Part shown: positions 8,542 to 17,208 of the stretch, in pieces
How positions within the stretch are numbered: the stretch's first letter is position 1
Layout: each line of letters opens with the position of its first letter
Source: Mycobacterium sp. 3519A
GTDB lineage: Bacteria; Actinomycetota; Actinomycetes; Mycobacteriales; Mycobacteriaceae
Length of the DNA stretch: 64,000 nt
Direction: 5' to 3'
Assembly: GCF_900240945.1 (NCBI RefSeq)
Contig: NZ_OESG01000014.1
Location: forward strand, 2,634,734-2,698,733
Position numbers and translations under genes: made by a program
The notes under the pieces: model-generated
Databases searched by the model: none
What the model saw: only the letters and a program-made list of their open reading frames with translations
What the model was told of the DNA's origin: nothing

Positions 8542-8877
8542 GTGCATCGGCGTTCTGTCTCTGTTGTCGCCGCGGGCGGGTTGCTGGTCGTCCTGTTGGT
8601 CGGGCTGGTCGTGTCGGTCTTCGGGGTGTCCGACAGCGCCGAACACCCACCAAGGCAACCGGTTTCGTTGCCGCCGACGACGACGGCGGCGGTGTCCACG
8701 CCCAGCGCGACGAGCGCTGTCGCCCCGATACCGTCGCCCACCGTCACCCAGGAGCCGGTCCCGTTCGACGCGTCGCAGGCCGCGCAGCTGACGGCGGAGA
8801 TGATGACGCCTCCGCCACCCGATCCGGGGCGCTCGCTGTTGCACCAGCTGTTTCCGCATCTGTTCCCAAGCGGCTGA
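8542..8877 (+). CDS. Small membrane-anchored Pro/Thr-rich protein, unknown function
   Basis: This 111-residue protein has a basic N-terminus (MHRRSVS) followed by one strong hydrophobic helix (about 7-28), then a Pro/Ser/Thr-rich stretch (about 35-75) and a short amphipathic end with LLHQLFPHLFPSG. This looks like a single-pass or signal-anchored envelope protein exposed outside. I do not recognise a family. It starts at GTG 8542 and ends 22 bp before mutT2 in the same direction, so the two may be co-transcribed, although mutT2 seems to have its own -10 box. Confidence 0.55.
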   Translation: MHRRSVSVVAAGGLLVVLLVGLVVSVFGVSDSAEHPPRQPVSLPPTTTAAVSTPSATSAVAPIPSPTVTQEPVPFDASQAAQLTAEMMTPPPPDPGRSLLHQLFPHLFPSG

Positions 8878-8899
8878 CGCGCCGTATACCGTCGCGGCA

Positions 8900-9289
8900 G
8901 TGTCGAACCAGATCGTCGTTGCCGGTGCGCTGATCTCGGGTCCCCTGCTGCTGGTCGCCCAGCGGGCACGACCGCCGGAGTTGGCCGGGCTGTGGGAACT
9001 GCCCGGCGGGAAAGTGGCGGCGGGCGAGACCGACGCCGAGGCCCTGGTGCGCGAGCTGCGTGAAGAGCTGGGCGTCGACGTCAGCGTGGGTTCGCGCATC
9101 GGCGACGACGTCATGTTGAGCCCGACGATGACGCTGCGTGCCTACCGCGTGACGCAGACCGGCGGCGCCCTGTGTCCCAACGATCACAGCGCGCTGCGCT
9201 GGGTGGGTGCCGAGGAACTCGACGGCCTGCCGTGGGTGCCTGCGGACCGTGCGTGGGTCGGTCACCTCAAGAACGCGCTCACCGCGTGA
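8900..9289 (+). CDS. mutT2: MutT2, NUDIX (deoxy)CTP pyrophosphohydrolase
   Basis: This 129-residue NUDIX hydrolase has the complete Nudix box from residues 35 to 57 (GGKVAAGETDAEALVREL then REELGV), supplying the metal-binding Glu residues. In M. tuberculosis the enzyme at the same position after pimE (Rv1160) hydrolyses dCTP, CTP and 5-methyl-dCTP and so cleans the nucleotide pool. GTG 8900 gives the normal N-terminus (SNQIVVAGALISG). A TATACC -10-like box about 9 nt upstream suggests a short or absent leader. Confidence 0.88.
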   Translation: MSNQIVVAGALISGPLLLVAQRARPPELAGLWELPGGKVAAGETDAEALVRELREELGVDVSVGSRIGDDVMLSPTMTLRAYRVTQTGGALCPNDHSALRWVGAEELDGLPWVPADRAWVGHLKNALTA

Positions 9290-9335
9290 TTCATGTTTGC
9301 GCCCGCAAACGCGGCACACATTATTCTTCCCATCC

Positions 9336-10321
9336 ATGCGCGTGCTGCGGTTCATCTGGCGGGGTGTGCTCGCCTTCGACCGGATCGGGTCGCGGATTCC
9401 GCAACTGATGCAGATTTGGCTCGTCGAGCTGTTCGTCGCCTTACCGCTGGCCTTCTTCATCGCCAAGCTCATCGACATTCGCGGCGCGTTCGGTGTGCCC
9501 GGCACCGGCGGCTCGCTGCCGGGCGTCTTCTGGGGCGCGCTGGTGGTGTCGCTGGTGTGCGGATTCTTCTTCGTCAAGAACCTGATCCGGCCGCGGGTGG
9601 TGGACGGCAGCTGGACGCCGATGATCAAGGCCGACGTCGGGGATTACGTGGTGGCCGTTGGCAATCCGCAGTGGACCGCGCATTACAAGTACCTCACCAG
9701 CCACCCGTCGTATGCGCTGCTGCTGCTTCTCACCGCACCCATCCCTGCGGTGATGGTGGCGACGACGGCCAATCAGGGCGACAGCGCCTTCTACTGGCGA
9801 GTGGCGGGCACCGTCGGCCTGGTCATCCTGGCGTTGATGGCCCTGGGCGCGTATTGGCCTGGTACGTCTTCCGGTTCGGCCGCACGCAACTCGACGCCCA
9901 GGCCGCCGACGCTGGGTCCTCGCAACGGAAGCTGGCGTGGGAGATCGCCAAGCTGCCGGTCGTCACCGTTGCCGACAGCGTCGACGCCGTCGACCAGTAC
10001 CGCAGGGTCGAAGGCTCGTTGGCCTCTGAAGCGGTTTACTGGGCGCCGCGCGGCACGGGTCGCGGTGGCAACAACTACTCGGGCGCCGGTGTGCTGGTGC
10101 AACTTGCCTCAGGCGGTGAAGCGCTGCTGCTGGCCGAATCGTTGTCGGTGCCCGACTTCGTCGGCGCGATGAAGGACGTGGCGGACGGTGAGATCAAGAC
10201 ACAGGGCAAGGTGATCGACGCCATCACCGACACCCAACTGCAGTACTACGGCTTCGACGAGAGTGACTTCCCCGACCCGTCATCCGACGGCCGGGTGATG
10301 GTGCTCATGTCGTATCCATAG
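9336..10321 (+). pseudogene. Membrane protein gene with a single-base frameshift near 9856
   Basis: The 5' part (ATG 9336, MRVLRFIWRGVLAFDR) encodes four hydrophobic segments up to LALMALGAYW. After TGG at 9855-9857 the coding signal moves to another frame and continues AWYVFRFGRTQLDAQ to YDESD-like sequence and the end at 10321 (VMVLMSYP). Adding one G to the GG at 9856-9857 restores a continuous protein of about 328 residues: an N-terminal membrane domain and a cytosolic C-terminal domain (IAKLPVVTVADSVDAVDQY, then WAPRGTGRGGNNYSGAGVLV). I do not recognise a named family. Either the gene is recently broken or one base was lost in sequencing. The last 76 bp overlap the convergent MFS gene. 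Confidence 0.7.
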
Positions 10322-11673
10322 GCCTGGTCGGCTGTATTCTCAACCGTCGCAAGCTCTTCGCCGTGGATGAAGCGGCCGTGGGTTTCCGGCAGGCGGAACA
10401 GCCCGATGAACACGATGACGATCAGTGCAGACACCACCGTCGTCGCCATCGCGATGCTTCCGCCGAACCAGCTAGTCGCGATCACGCCCGCGAAGAGCGG
10501 CCCGGCGGCGGTGAAGAAGCGACCGATGCTGTTGGTCACCGCCATCGCCGACGCCCGCACCGAAGGTCCGAACAGTTCAGGGAAGTACACAGCCGACCCG
10601 CCGATCGTTCCGAACACACCGAAGCCGACGACGGGAAGCAACGCCAGATACATCGCGTAGCTGTGCGCGAACGGATAGAGGGCGCAGATCGCGCCGAGCC
10701 CGATCAGCACGCTCATCACGAAGGTGTTCTTCCTGCCGATCTTGTCGGCGATGAAACCCCAACTGGCATAACCGATTGCGCCGCCGATGTTCAGCATCGC
10801 CGTGCCCCACGCGACGGCGGTGACCACCTCGGCGCCGGTGACGCCCTGGTCGGCCATGACGACCCGGATGTTGGCCGGTGTCCATGTGGTGACGCCCCAG
10901 AACGCGAACAGCGCGCCGATGCAGATGAGCGTGCAGGCGACAGTGGTCGACAGCAGCGGTTTGGTGAACAGCCGGACGAGTACGAAGCGGTCGGTGGCGG
11001 CCTTGGCGGCTCCCGCTGAGCGTTCCGCTTTGCGTTGCCTGCGTGCCGCTTTCACCTCGACCATCGACTCGGGCTCGTGCACGGTGCGGCGGATGTAGAA
11101 CACCAGGAGCGCGGGAAGCAGGCCGAACGCCATCGTCCACCGCCACCCGAGATGACCGACAAAGTTGTAGACCACGGCGGACAACAGCGCGCCGAGAGCC
11201 AGCCCCGACATCATCACCCCGCTGGCCTTGGCGCGGTGCCTGCTGCTCGACCATGCCTCGGCCACCAACGCCGCGCCGATCGGAAGCTCCACCCCCGACC
11301 CGATACCGGCAATGAACCGGAACGCGACGAACTGCTCGTAATTCACCACCGCGACGGCGAGCGCGGTGAACACCGAGTAGAGCAGCACGCCGGTCATCAG
11401 CACGCGGACCCGGCCCACATAGTCCGCGATCACGCCGAACATGATCGCGCCGATCGCCCAGCCCGTCAGGAACACGGTGACGGCGAGGCCGGCGTGAAAG
11501 GTGGACGGATGCCCGAGCAGATCGGTGGTCGCAGGCCCGGCGACTTGGGTGAACAGGCTGTAGTCAAACCCGTCGAGGGCCCAGCCCAGGGTGGTCGCCA
11601 ACAGCACCGACCATTGGTATCGGGTGATCTCCCGGTGCCACGGCGTGCGCGCGCCCGCGGTCCCTGCGGTCAT
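10246..11673 (-). CDS. MFS transporter, metabolite:H+ symporter (sugar/aromatic acid type)
   Basis: This 475-residue 12-helix permease begins MTAGTAGARTPWHREITRY and has the DGFDYSLF segment in helix 1 typical of the aromatic acid:H+ and metabolite:H+ symporter families. It has the loop 2-3 motif IADYVGRVRVL and a second copy (FIADKIGRKNTF) between helices 8 and 9. ATG 11673 was chosen for its GGAG site 6 nt upstream. It lies 43 bp downstream of the enoyl-CoA hydratase gene and the aldehyde dehydrogenase gene, so the three probably form one catabolic operon in which this gene supplies the substrate. The substrate itself is not readable. Confidence 0.83.
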   Translation of the reverse strand: MTAGTAGARTPWHREITRYQWSVLLATTLGWALDGFDYSLFTQVAGPATTDLLGHPSTFHAGLAVTVFLTGWAIGAIMFGVIADYVGRVRVLMTGVLLYSVFTALAVAVVNYEQFVAFRFIAGIGSGVELPIGAALVAEAWSSSRHRAKASGVMMSGLALGALLSAVVYNFVGHLGWRWTMAFGLLPALLVFYIRRTVHEPESMVEVKAARRQRKAERSAGAAKAATDRFVLVRLFTKPLLSTTVACTLICIGALFAFWGVTTWTPANIRVVMADQGVTGAEVVTAVAWGTAMLNIGGAIGYASWGFIADKIGRKNTFVMSVLIGLGAICALYPFAHSYAMYLALLPVVGFGVFGTIGGSAVYFPELFGPSVRASAMAVTNSIGRFFTAAGPLFAGVIATSWFGGSIAMATTVVSALIVIVFIGLFRLPETHGRFIHGEELATVENTADQAYGYDMSTITRPSDDGSGKSLSSKP

Positions 11674-11716
11674 AGCTGGCTCCTTTGCCACTTGGAACGA
11701 GATTCTTGCTGACTTG

Positions 11717-12424
11717 TCAAACGTCGTCGCGGCGGAGCGCCCCGACCACCAACCGATTCACGCTGAACTCGAGCGCCTGGTCCTCGTCGAGCGAACGAAA
11801 CGCCCGCAGGAGGTCTTTGATCTCGGAATGAATGCGCGGGTGTCGAGCCCGCAGTGCGGCCACCCGCTCGGCCACTTCCTTGGTCAAGGCGTCGGCTCCG
11901 CTGACGACCTCGTTCACCAGACCCATGTCCCGGGCGCGGTTCGCACTGATCGATTCACCGGTCGCCGTGAGCCAGAACGCTTCTCGCTCGCCGACCACGC
12001 GCGGCAGCCACGCCAGCACCAGGGCAGGCGCCAGGTTGATACCCACCTCGGGGAACGAGAACTGGGCGTCGGAAACGGCGATCGCGACGTCACATGCCGC
12101 GATCAAACCGACCCCGAAACCCGCTGCGTCACCGTGTACTTCGGCGATAGTCACCAATGGCGAGTCGCGCAGCGCCTGATGCAGCCCAACCAGGATCCGG
12201 GTTTCGGAGACGAGATCGCCAGGCGTCGCGCCCGCACGTTCCCGGCCCAGGCAGAACACCGTCCCGTTGGCGCGCAACACCACGACGTGGGCGCCCGCAG
12301 GCGGGTGGCGCAGCAGTTCGGTGAGTTCGGCGCACAATTCGACGGTCAACAGGTTGTGCGGTGGCCGGTCGACGACCACTTCGAGGACGCCGTCCGACGT
12401 GGATTCGACGCGCAGGCCCGCCAC
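11717..12424 (-). CDS. Enoyl-CoA hydratase/isomerase (crotonase) family protein
   Basis: This 235-residue cytosolic protein has the crotonase fold. The first oxyanion segment (HVVVLRANGTVFCLG) and the second (VTIAEVHGDAAGFGVGLIAACD, about 91-112) are present. The Glu at the second catalytic position falls in FSFPEVGINLAPAL. The sequence is divergent in the first half, so the precise reaction (hydratase, isomerase, lyase or thioesterase) is open. The GTG start is one base after the stop of the aldehyde dehydrogenase gene, a clear sign of co-translation. It probably acts in the same short catabolic route. Confidence 0.82.
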   Translation of the reverse strand: MAGLRVESTSDGVLEVVVDRPPHNLLTVELCAELTELLRHPPAGAHVVVLRANGTVFCLGRERAGATPGDLVSETRILVGLHQALRDSPLVTIAEVHGDAAGFGVGLIAACDVAIAVSDAQFSFPEVGINLAPALVLAWLPRVVGEREAFWLTATGESISANRARDMGLVNEVVSGADALTKEVAERVAALRARHPRIHSEIKDLLRAFRSLDEDQALEFSVNRLVVGALRRDDV

Positions 12425-12425
12425 C

Positions 12426-13964
12426 TCAGTTCAGCCGATCCGTCGCCACGCCGCCGTACCAGTCGACGTCGTCGGGCGCGGTTCTGACGGTGACCGCACG
12501 GACATGGGTGAAGTCGTGGAACGACTCCCAACCGCCCTCTCTGCCCACCCCGCTGTCGCGCACGCCGCCCCACGGCGACGATGGGTCCAAGCGGTGGTGG
12601 TCGTTGATCCACACCATGCCCGTCTCCAGTTGGCCGGCCACCCGGTGCGCGCGAGCCACATCCCGCGTCCAGATCGACGAACCCAGTCCGAAGTCGGAAT
12701 CGTTGGCCATCGCAATGGCATCCGCCTCGTCGTCGAACGGAATGGCGACGACCACCGGTCCGAAGATCTCCTCCCGTGCGACCCGCATGTCGTTGGTCAC
12801 GTCGGCCAACACCGTCGGTTCGACGAAGAAGCCGCCGGGCAGACCGGGCACGTCGGCGGCCCGCCCTCCGGTGACCACCCGCGCCCCTTCGGCGACCGCG
12901 ATGTCGACGTAGTTGAGGATGCGCTGCTGAGCGCGTTTCGAAATGACCGGTCCCAGTTGGGTTGTCGCGAGTGCCGGATCGCCGATGCGCACCGACGCCG
13001 CGACCTCGGCAAGTGCGGCGACCACGTCGTCGTACACCGTGCGTTGGATCAGCAGCCTGCTGCCCGCGATACAGGTCTGGCCGGCGCCGATGAATCCGCC
13101 GAAGGCGGCACCGCGCGCGGCCACGTCGACCGGGGTGTCGTCGAAGATGAGAACCGGTGACTTACCGCCCAATTCGAGTGTCGCCTTGGCGAAGCGTTTC
13201 GCCGTCGCCACCGCGATCGCCCTGCCGGGTTCAGTGCCGCCGGTGAACACCGCCTTCTTGACCAACGGGTGTTCGGTGAGCGCTGCTCCGGCCGTCGGGC
13301 CGAGGCCGGGGACCACGTTGAGTACACCGTCGGGGATGCCGGCCTCGATCGCGATCTTGCCGAGCAGCAGCGCGGTCAGCGGCGTCTGCTCAGAAGGCTT
13401 GAGCACCACCGTGTTTCCCGTTGCCAAGGCAGGCGCCAGACTCTTGGACGCGATCATCATCGGGTGGTTGAACGATGCCAGGATGCCGACCACGCCGATC
13501 GGGAACCGGCTGGTGTAGGAGTGGTAGTCACCGCGCAGCGGAACCACCGAGGTGCGGTCGGCGAGCAGCAGTGCGGCGTTGTACCGGTACCACTCCGCCA
13601 ACCGGGTGATCTGTGCCTTGGTCTCGGTGATCGGTCGTCCGTTGTTCAGCGTCTCGAGCTCGTACAGCTCGGACATGTGCGCTTCGATGCCGTCGGCGAA
13701 CCGGTGGATCAGCCGGGCCCGGTCGTGGATCGGCATGGTCCGCCAGACGCCATGCCGGAAGGCGTCGTTGGCGGTGCGAACGGCGTCGTCGACATCCTCG
13801 GCGCTGGCGCCTGCCACCTCGGCGATCAGCTCGCCGGTCGCGGGATTGATGACGCGGATGGGCTTTGCCCGCCCCTCGACCTCGCGACCGCCGATCAGCA
13901 GCCCGGTCGGATAGGGCCGTCGCTGATCTGCGGTGGTGTCAGAGGGGGAGTCGATCAAGGTCAT
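12426..13964 (-). CDS. NAD(P)+-dependent aldehyde dehydrogenase
   Basis: This 512-residue enzyme of the ALDH superfamily oxidises an aldehyde to the acid; the substrate is unknown. It has the cofactor-binding segment VFTGGTEPGRAIA, the general-base motif LELGGKSPVLI (Glu at about 265), and the nucleophile in GAGQTCIAGSR (Cys at about 299). ATG 13964 gives the natural N-terminus MTLIDSPSDTT; the frame is open to 14012 but that would pass through an operator. One TCGTATACC repeat lies 16 nt upstream of the start, a second 36 nt upstream, and a divergent GntR regulator follows, so repression by that regulator is likely. It is first gene of an ALDH-crotonase-MFS operon. Confidence 0.88.
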   Translation of the reverse strand: MTLIDSPSDTTADQRRPYPTGLLIGGREVEGRAKPIRVINPATGELIAEVAGASAEDVDDAVRTANDAFRHGVWRTMPIHDRARLIHRFADGIEAHMSELYELETLNNGRPITETKAQITRLAEWYRYNAALLLADRTSVVPLRGDYHSYTSRFPIGVVGILASFNHPMMIASKSLAPALATGNTVVLKPSEQTPLTALLLGKIAIEAGIPDGVLNVVPGLGPTAGAALTEHPLVKKAVFTGGTEPGRAIAVATAKRFAKATLELGGKSPVLIFDDTPVDVAARGAAFGGFIGAGQTCIAGSRLLIQRTVYDDVVAALAEVAASVRIGDPALATTQLGPVISKRAQQRILNYVDIAVAEGARVVTGGRAADVPGLPGGFFVEPTVLADVTNDMRVAREEIFGPVVVAIPFDDEADAIAMANDSDFGLGSSIWTRDVARAHRVAGQLETGMVWINDHHRLDPSSPWGGVRDSGVGREGGWESFHDFTHVRAVTVRTAPDDVDWYGGVATDRLN

Positions 13965-13979
13965 CGCGCAGGCTCCAAG

Positions 13980-14008
13980 TCGTATACCAAAACATGAACT
14001 CGTATACC
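13980..14008. promoter_or_regulatory. Paired TCGTATACC operators of the divergent GntR regulator
   Basis: Two exact copies of TCGTATACC (13980-13988 and 14000-14008) are 20 bp apart, two helical turns, and each contains the self-complementary GTATAC. They sit between the aldehyde dehydrogenase start (13964) and the gntR start (14113). FCD-domain GntR proteins commonly bind such short palindromes beside their own gene. Binding is inferred. Confidence 0.6.
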
Positions 14009-14112
14009 GCAAGCTAGTCGATGTGTGTCACAGGCTGCAAGGGGATACATTTCGGGTCCGATAGACTCGGTTTGCCACGCATGTCCGACGGTGAGGGTTC
14101 GAGAGAGGCGAC

Positions 14113-14814
14113 ATGGCGAGTGAGTCCGCGGCAGGCCGAGTCGCCCACGCGCTTCGGCAGCGGTTGCTGAGCGGAGAACTCCGCCCGGGGACGCGGCTGT
14201 CACAGCAGCAGATCGCCAGCGAGTACGGCGTCAGCCGGATGCCCGCCCGCGACGCGCTTCAGGCGCTGGCGAGTGAGGGGTTGGTCGACATCAGTGCCGC
14301 CACCGCCGTGGTGCGCAGGCTCTCGGTCGCCGAGCTACAGGAGCTTTACGAATTGCGCGAGGCGGTCGAGCCGGTGCTGACCAGAATCGCCGTGCCGAAC
14401 GTCGGGCGGGCCGAACTGACCCGGATGGCCTCGATGCTGGAGACGATGGAGGCCGGGCCGTCACCACACGAGTGGCTGGAGCTCAACACGCAGTTCCACG
14501 CGCTGATCTACACGCAGGCGAACCGGCCCACGATGATCCACCTGACCGAACAACTGCGGCGACTGACCGACCGCTATCTCTACCTGCATGTCGGCGTGTT
14601 CGGCGACATGGGGCATCTGCATGAGGAGCACCGGCAGATCTACGAAGCGGTGAGCCGCGGCGACGCCATCGCCGCTGCCGAGTTGACGCGTAAACACCTC
14701 TCGACGTCACACGATTTCATCCTGCGGTTCCTGCTGGACAGCGACGCCGCGACGGCCGAAGAGCCCAGCGCGTCAATGACTTTCGGGATCCTGGGTGTCG
14801 GCGGAACGGCTTGA
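14113..14814 (+). CDS. GntR family transcriptional regulator, FCD (FadR/VanR) subfamily
   Basis: This 233-residue DNA-binding protein has a winged helix-turn-helix at about residues 8-70 (LRPGTRLSQQQIASEYGVSR and MPARDALQALASEGLVDI). It is followed by an FCD ligand-binding helical domain with the metal-binding pattern: Asn/His of ELNTQFHALIY (about 122-132), His of HLHEEHRQIYEA and the late HLSTSH. It is likely a repressor whose ligand is a carboxylate related to the adjacent catabolic operon. ATG 14113 has a GAGAGG site. It is divergent to the aldehyde dehydrogenase, with the operator pair between. Confidence 0.88.
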   Translation: MASESAAGRVAHALRQRLLSGELRPGTRLSQQQIASEYGVSRMPARDALQALASEGLVDISAATAVVRRLSVAELQELYELREAVEPVLTRIAVPNVGRAELTRMASMLETMEAGPSPHEWLELNTQFHALIYTQANRPTMIHLTEQLRRLTDRYLYLHVGVFGDMGHLHEEHRQIYEAVSRGDAIAAAELTRKHLSTSHDFILRFLLDSDAATAEEPSASMTFGILGVGGTA

Positions 14815-14819
14815 CGCGG

Positions 14820-15080
14820 TTAGTAATGCAGCCGGTCGTTGACCACGGGCACACCGGAGTGGCGCAGCGAGTAGATCGGGTGCATCAACGCCGGGTGCCT
14901 GCAGTGCGCGCATGATTCCTGCGCGTGGTTGGCCGACGAGAACGTCAGGTGATGGCACGCTTCGCACCGGACGACGTAGAACGCGCCCATCCAATTGAGC
15001 AGTCCGAGGTAGATCGCCGCGGTCGCGGCGGTCGCCAAAACGGCGATGACCGTGATGGTGAAGACCTCTTCGAGCGTCAT
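14820..15080 (-). CDS. Small membrane protein with CxxC zinc-ribbon-like domain
   Basis: This 86-residue protein has one transmembrane helix (about 6-28, ITVIAVLATAATAAIYLGLL). The second half has two CxxC pairs (RCEACHHLTF and ESCAHCRHP) that would form a small zinc ribbon or rubredoxin-like knuckle. The family is unnamed to me. ATG 15080 has a GGAGG site 7 nt upstream. It converges on gntR with a 5-bp gap and is divergent from typA, with a very long perfect palindrome in between. Confidence 0.65.
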   Translation of the reverse strand: MTLEEVFTITVIAVLATAATAAIYLGLLNWMGAFYVVRCEACHHLTFSSANHAQESCAHCRHPALMHPIYSLRHSGVPVVNDRLHY

Positions 15081-15175
15081 AGGTCAACCTCCAACCTGTC
15101 TTGACGAACACTTCAAACGCTACGCGCGCGAGCTGTGAGTCATATGTGTAAGCCTGACAGAGCCCGAGCCGCTGC

Positions 15176-15232
15176 CGAACGTTCCGTACCGCTCGAAAAA
15201 TTTGCGAATTTTCGAGCGGTACGGAACGTTCG
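15176..15232. repeat. Perfect 24-bp-arm palindrome in the typA upstream region
   Basis: The left arm 15176-15199 starts CGAACGTTCCGTACCGCTCG, and the right arm 15209-15232 is its exact reverse complement, separated by 9 nt. The ends contain GAACGTTC, itself self-complementary. It lies 96 bp upstream of the zinc-ribbon gene and 75 bp upstream of typA, so it is not at gene ends where a terminator would be expected. It could be a mobile miniature element, an operator array or a regulatory cruciform/hairpin. Confidence 0.85.
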
Positions 15233-15306
15233 TCGCCCCGATGGCCGCCGAGTGACCGGCGTCTCTCGTTTTCGTGATTGGCCGACCACACTGGGATGAT
15301 CTGAAG

Positions 15307-17208
15307 GTGGATTTGCGCCCTGATTTCAGAAACGTCGCCATCGTGGCCCATGTCGACCATGGGAAGACGACCCTCGTCGACGCGATGCTGCGCCAGTCGG
15401 GCGCCCTGCACCATCGCGGCGACGACGCCATCGAACGCCTGATGGACTCCGGTGACCTGGAGAAGGAAAAGGGCATCACCATCCTGGCCAAGAACACCGC
15501 GGTGCACCGCAAGCACCCGGACGGTTCGACCACGGTGATCAATGTCATCGACACCCCCGGCCACGCCGACTTCGGCGGTGAGGTCGAGCGCGGACTGTCG
15601 ATGGTCGACGGAGTCCTGCTCCTGGTCGACGCCTCCGAGGGCCCGCTGCCGCAGACCCGTTTCGTGCTGCGCAAGGCGCTGGCCGCGCACCTGCCGGTGA
15701 TCCTCGTCGTCAACAAGACCGACCGGCCCGACGCGCGCATCGCAGAGGTGGTCAACGAAAGCCACGACCTGTTGCTCGACGTCGCCTCCGACCTCGACGA
15801 GGAGGCCCAGAAGGCCGCGGAGAACGCGCTCGGGTTGCCGACGCTCTACGCGTCAGGTCGCGCGGGCATCGCCAGCACCGTCGAACCGGCCAACGGCGAA
15901 AACCCAGAAGGGGACAACCTCGACCCGCTGTTCGACGTGCTGCTGGAGCACATTCCGCCGCCGAAGGGCGATCCGGAGGCGCCGCTGCAGGCACTGGTGA
16001 CCAACCTCGACGCGTCGACGTTCCTCGGCCGCCTCGCGCTGATCCGCATCTACAACGGCAAGATCCGCAAGGGCCAGCAGGTCGCCTGGATGCGCGAGGT
16101 CGACGGCCACCCGGTGATCACGAACGCCAAGATCACCGAACTGCTGGTGACCGAAGGCGTTGAAAGAACCAGCACGGACTCCGCATTCGCGGGCGATATC
16201 GTCGCCGTCGCGGGCCTGCCCGAGATCATGATCGGCGACACGCTGGCGGACCCGGATCACGCGCACGCGCTGCCGCGCATCACCGTCGACGAGCCGGCCA
16301 TCTCGGTCACCATCGGCACCAACACCTCGCCATTGGCGGGCAAGGTGTCCGGCCACAAGCTGACCGCGCGGATGGTGAAGTCGCGGCTGGACGCCGAACT
16401 CGTCGGCAACGTGTCGATCAAGGTCGTCGACATCGACCGGCCCGACGCGTGGGAAGTGCAGGGCCGCGGTGAGCTGGCGCTGGCCGTGCTCGTCGAGCAG
16501 ATGCGGCGCGAGGGCTTCGAACTGACGGTCGGCAAGCCGCAGGTGGTCACCCAGATGATCGACGGCAAGCTGCACGAACCGTTCGAGGCGATGACCATCG
16601 ACTGCCCCGAGGAGTTCGTCGGTGCCATCACCCAGCTGATGGCCGGCCGGAAAGGCCGGATGGAGGAGATGACCAACCACGCCGCGGGCTGGGTGCGAAT
16701 GGACTTCATCGTGCCCAGCCGTGGGTTGATCGGGTTCCGCACCGACTTCCTGACACTGACGCGCGGCACCGGTATCGCCAACGCGGTGTTCGACGGCTAC
16801 CGGCCGTGGGCGGGGGACATCCGGGCGCGGCACACCGGGTCGCTGGTGTCGGACCGCTCGGGCACCATCACCCCGTTCGCGATGATCCAATTGGCCGACC
16901 GCGGCCAGTTCTTCGTCGAACCCGGCCAGGACACCTACGAGGGTCAGGTGGTCGGCATCAATCCGCGCGCCGAGGACCTCGACGTCAACGTCACCCGGGA
17001 GAAGAAGCTGACCAACATGCGCAGCTCCACCGCCGACGTCATCGAGACGCTGGCCCGCCCGCTGGAGTTGGACCTCGAGCAGGCGATGGAGTTCTGCGCC
17101 GCCGACGAATGCGTCGAGGTGACGCCGGAGGTGGTCAGGGTGCGCAAGGTCGAACTCGACGCCACCCAGCGGGCCAGGGCGAAGGCCCGCGCCAAAGCCC
17201 GCGGTTAG
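15307..17208 (+). CDS. typA: TypA/BipA ribosome-associated translational GTPase
   Basis: This 633-residue protein is an EF-G-like GTPase involved in late 50S assembly, stress and cold adaptation. The G1 motif AHVDHGKTT is at about residues 14-22, G3 is DTPGHAD, and G4 is NKTD. Domains II, III and V follow, with the BipA-specific C-terminal domain near FFVEPGQDTYEGQVVGI and REKKLTNMRSS. I chose GTG 15307 (DLRPDFRNVAIVAHVDHG), as the longer GTG 15274 form adds 11 unusual residues. The order typA to lpqW is as in M. tuberculosis Rv1165-Rv1166 but interrupted by two genes. Its TAG stop overlaps the convergent FAAL stop by 4 bp. Confidence 0.93.
   Translation: MDLRPDFRNVAIVAHVDHGKTTLVDAMLRQSGALHHRGDDAIERLMDSGDLEKEKGITILAKNTAVHRKHPDGSTTVINVIDTPGHADFGGEVERGLSMVDGVLLLVDASEGPLPQTRFVLRKALAAHLPVILVVNKTDRPDARIAEVVNESHDLLLDVASDLDEEAQKAAENALGLPTLYASGRAGIASTVEPANGENPEGDNLDPLFDVLLEHIPPPKGDPEAPLQALVTNLDASTFLGRLALIRIYNGKIRKGQQVAWMREVDGHPVITNAKITELLVTEGVERTSTDSAFAGDIVAVAGLPEIMIGDTLADPDHAHALPRITVDEPAISVTIGTNTSPLAGKVSGHKLTARMVKSRLDAELVGNVSIKVVDIDRPDAWEVQGRGELALAVLVEQMRREGFELTVGKPQVVTQMIDGKLHEPFEAMTIDCPEEFVGAITQLMAGRKGRMEEMTNHAAGWVRMDFIVPSRGLIGFRTDFLTLTRGTGIANAVFDGYRPWAGDIRARHTGSLVSDRSGTITPFAMIQLADRGQFFVEPGQDTYEGQVVGINPRAEDLDVNVTREKKLTNMRSSTADVIETLARPLELDLEQAMEFCAADECVEVTPEVVRVRKVELDATQRARAKARAKARG

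Noticed and set aside
15176..15232. Intrinsic terminator
   Set aside because: The hairpin stands in a divergent promoter region with no gene ending nearby on either strand.
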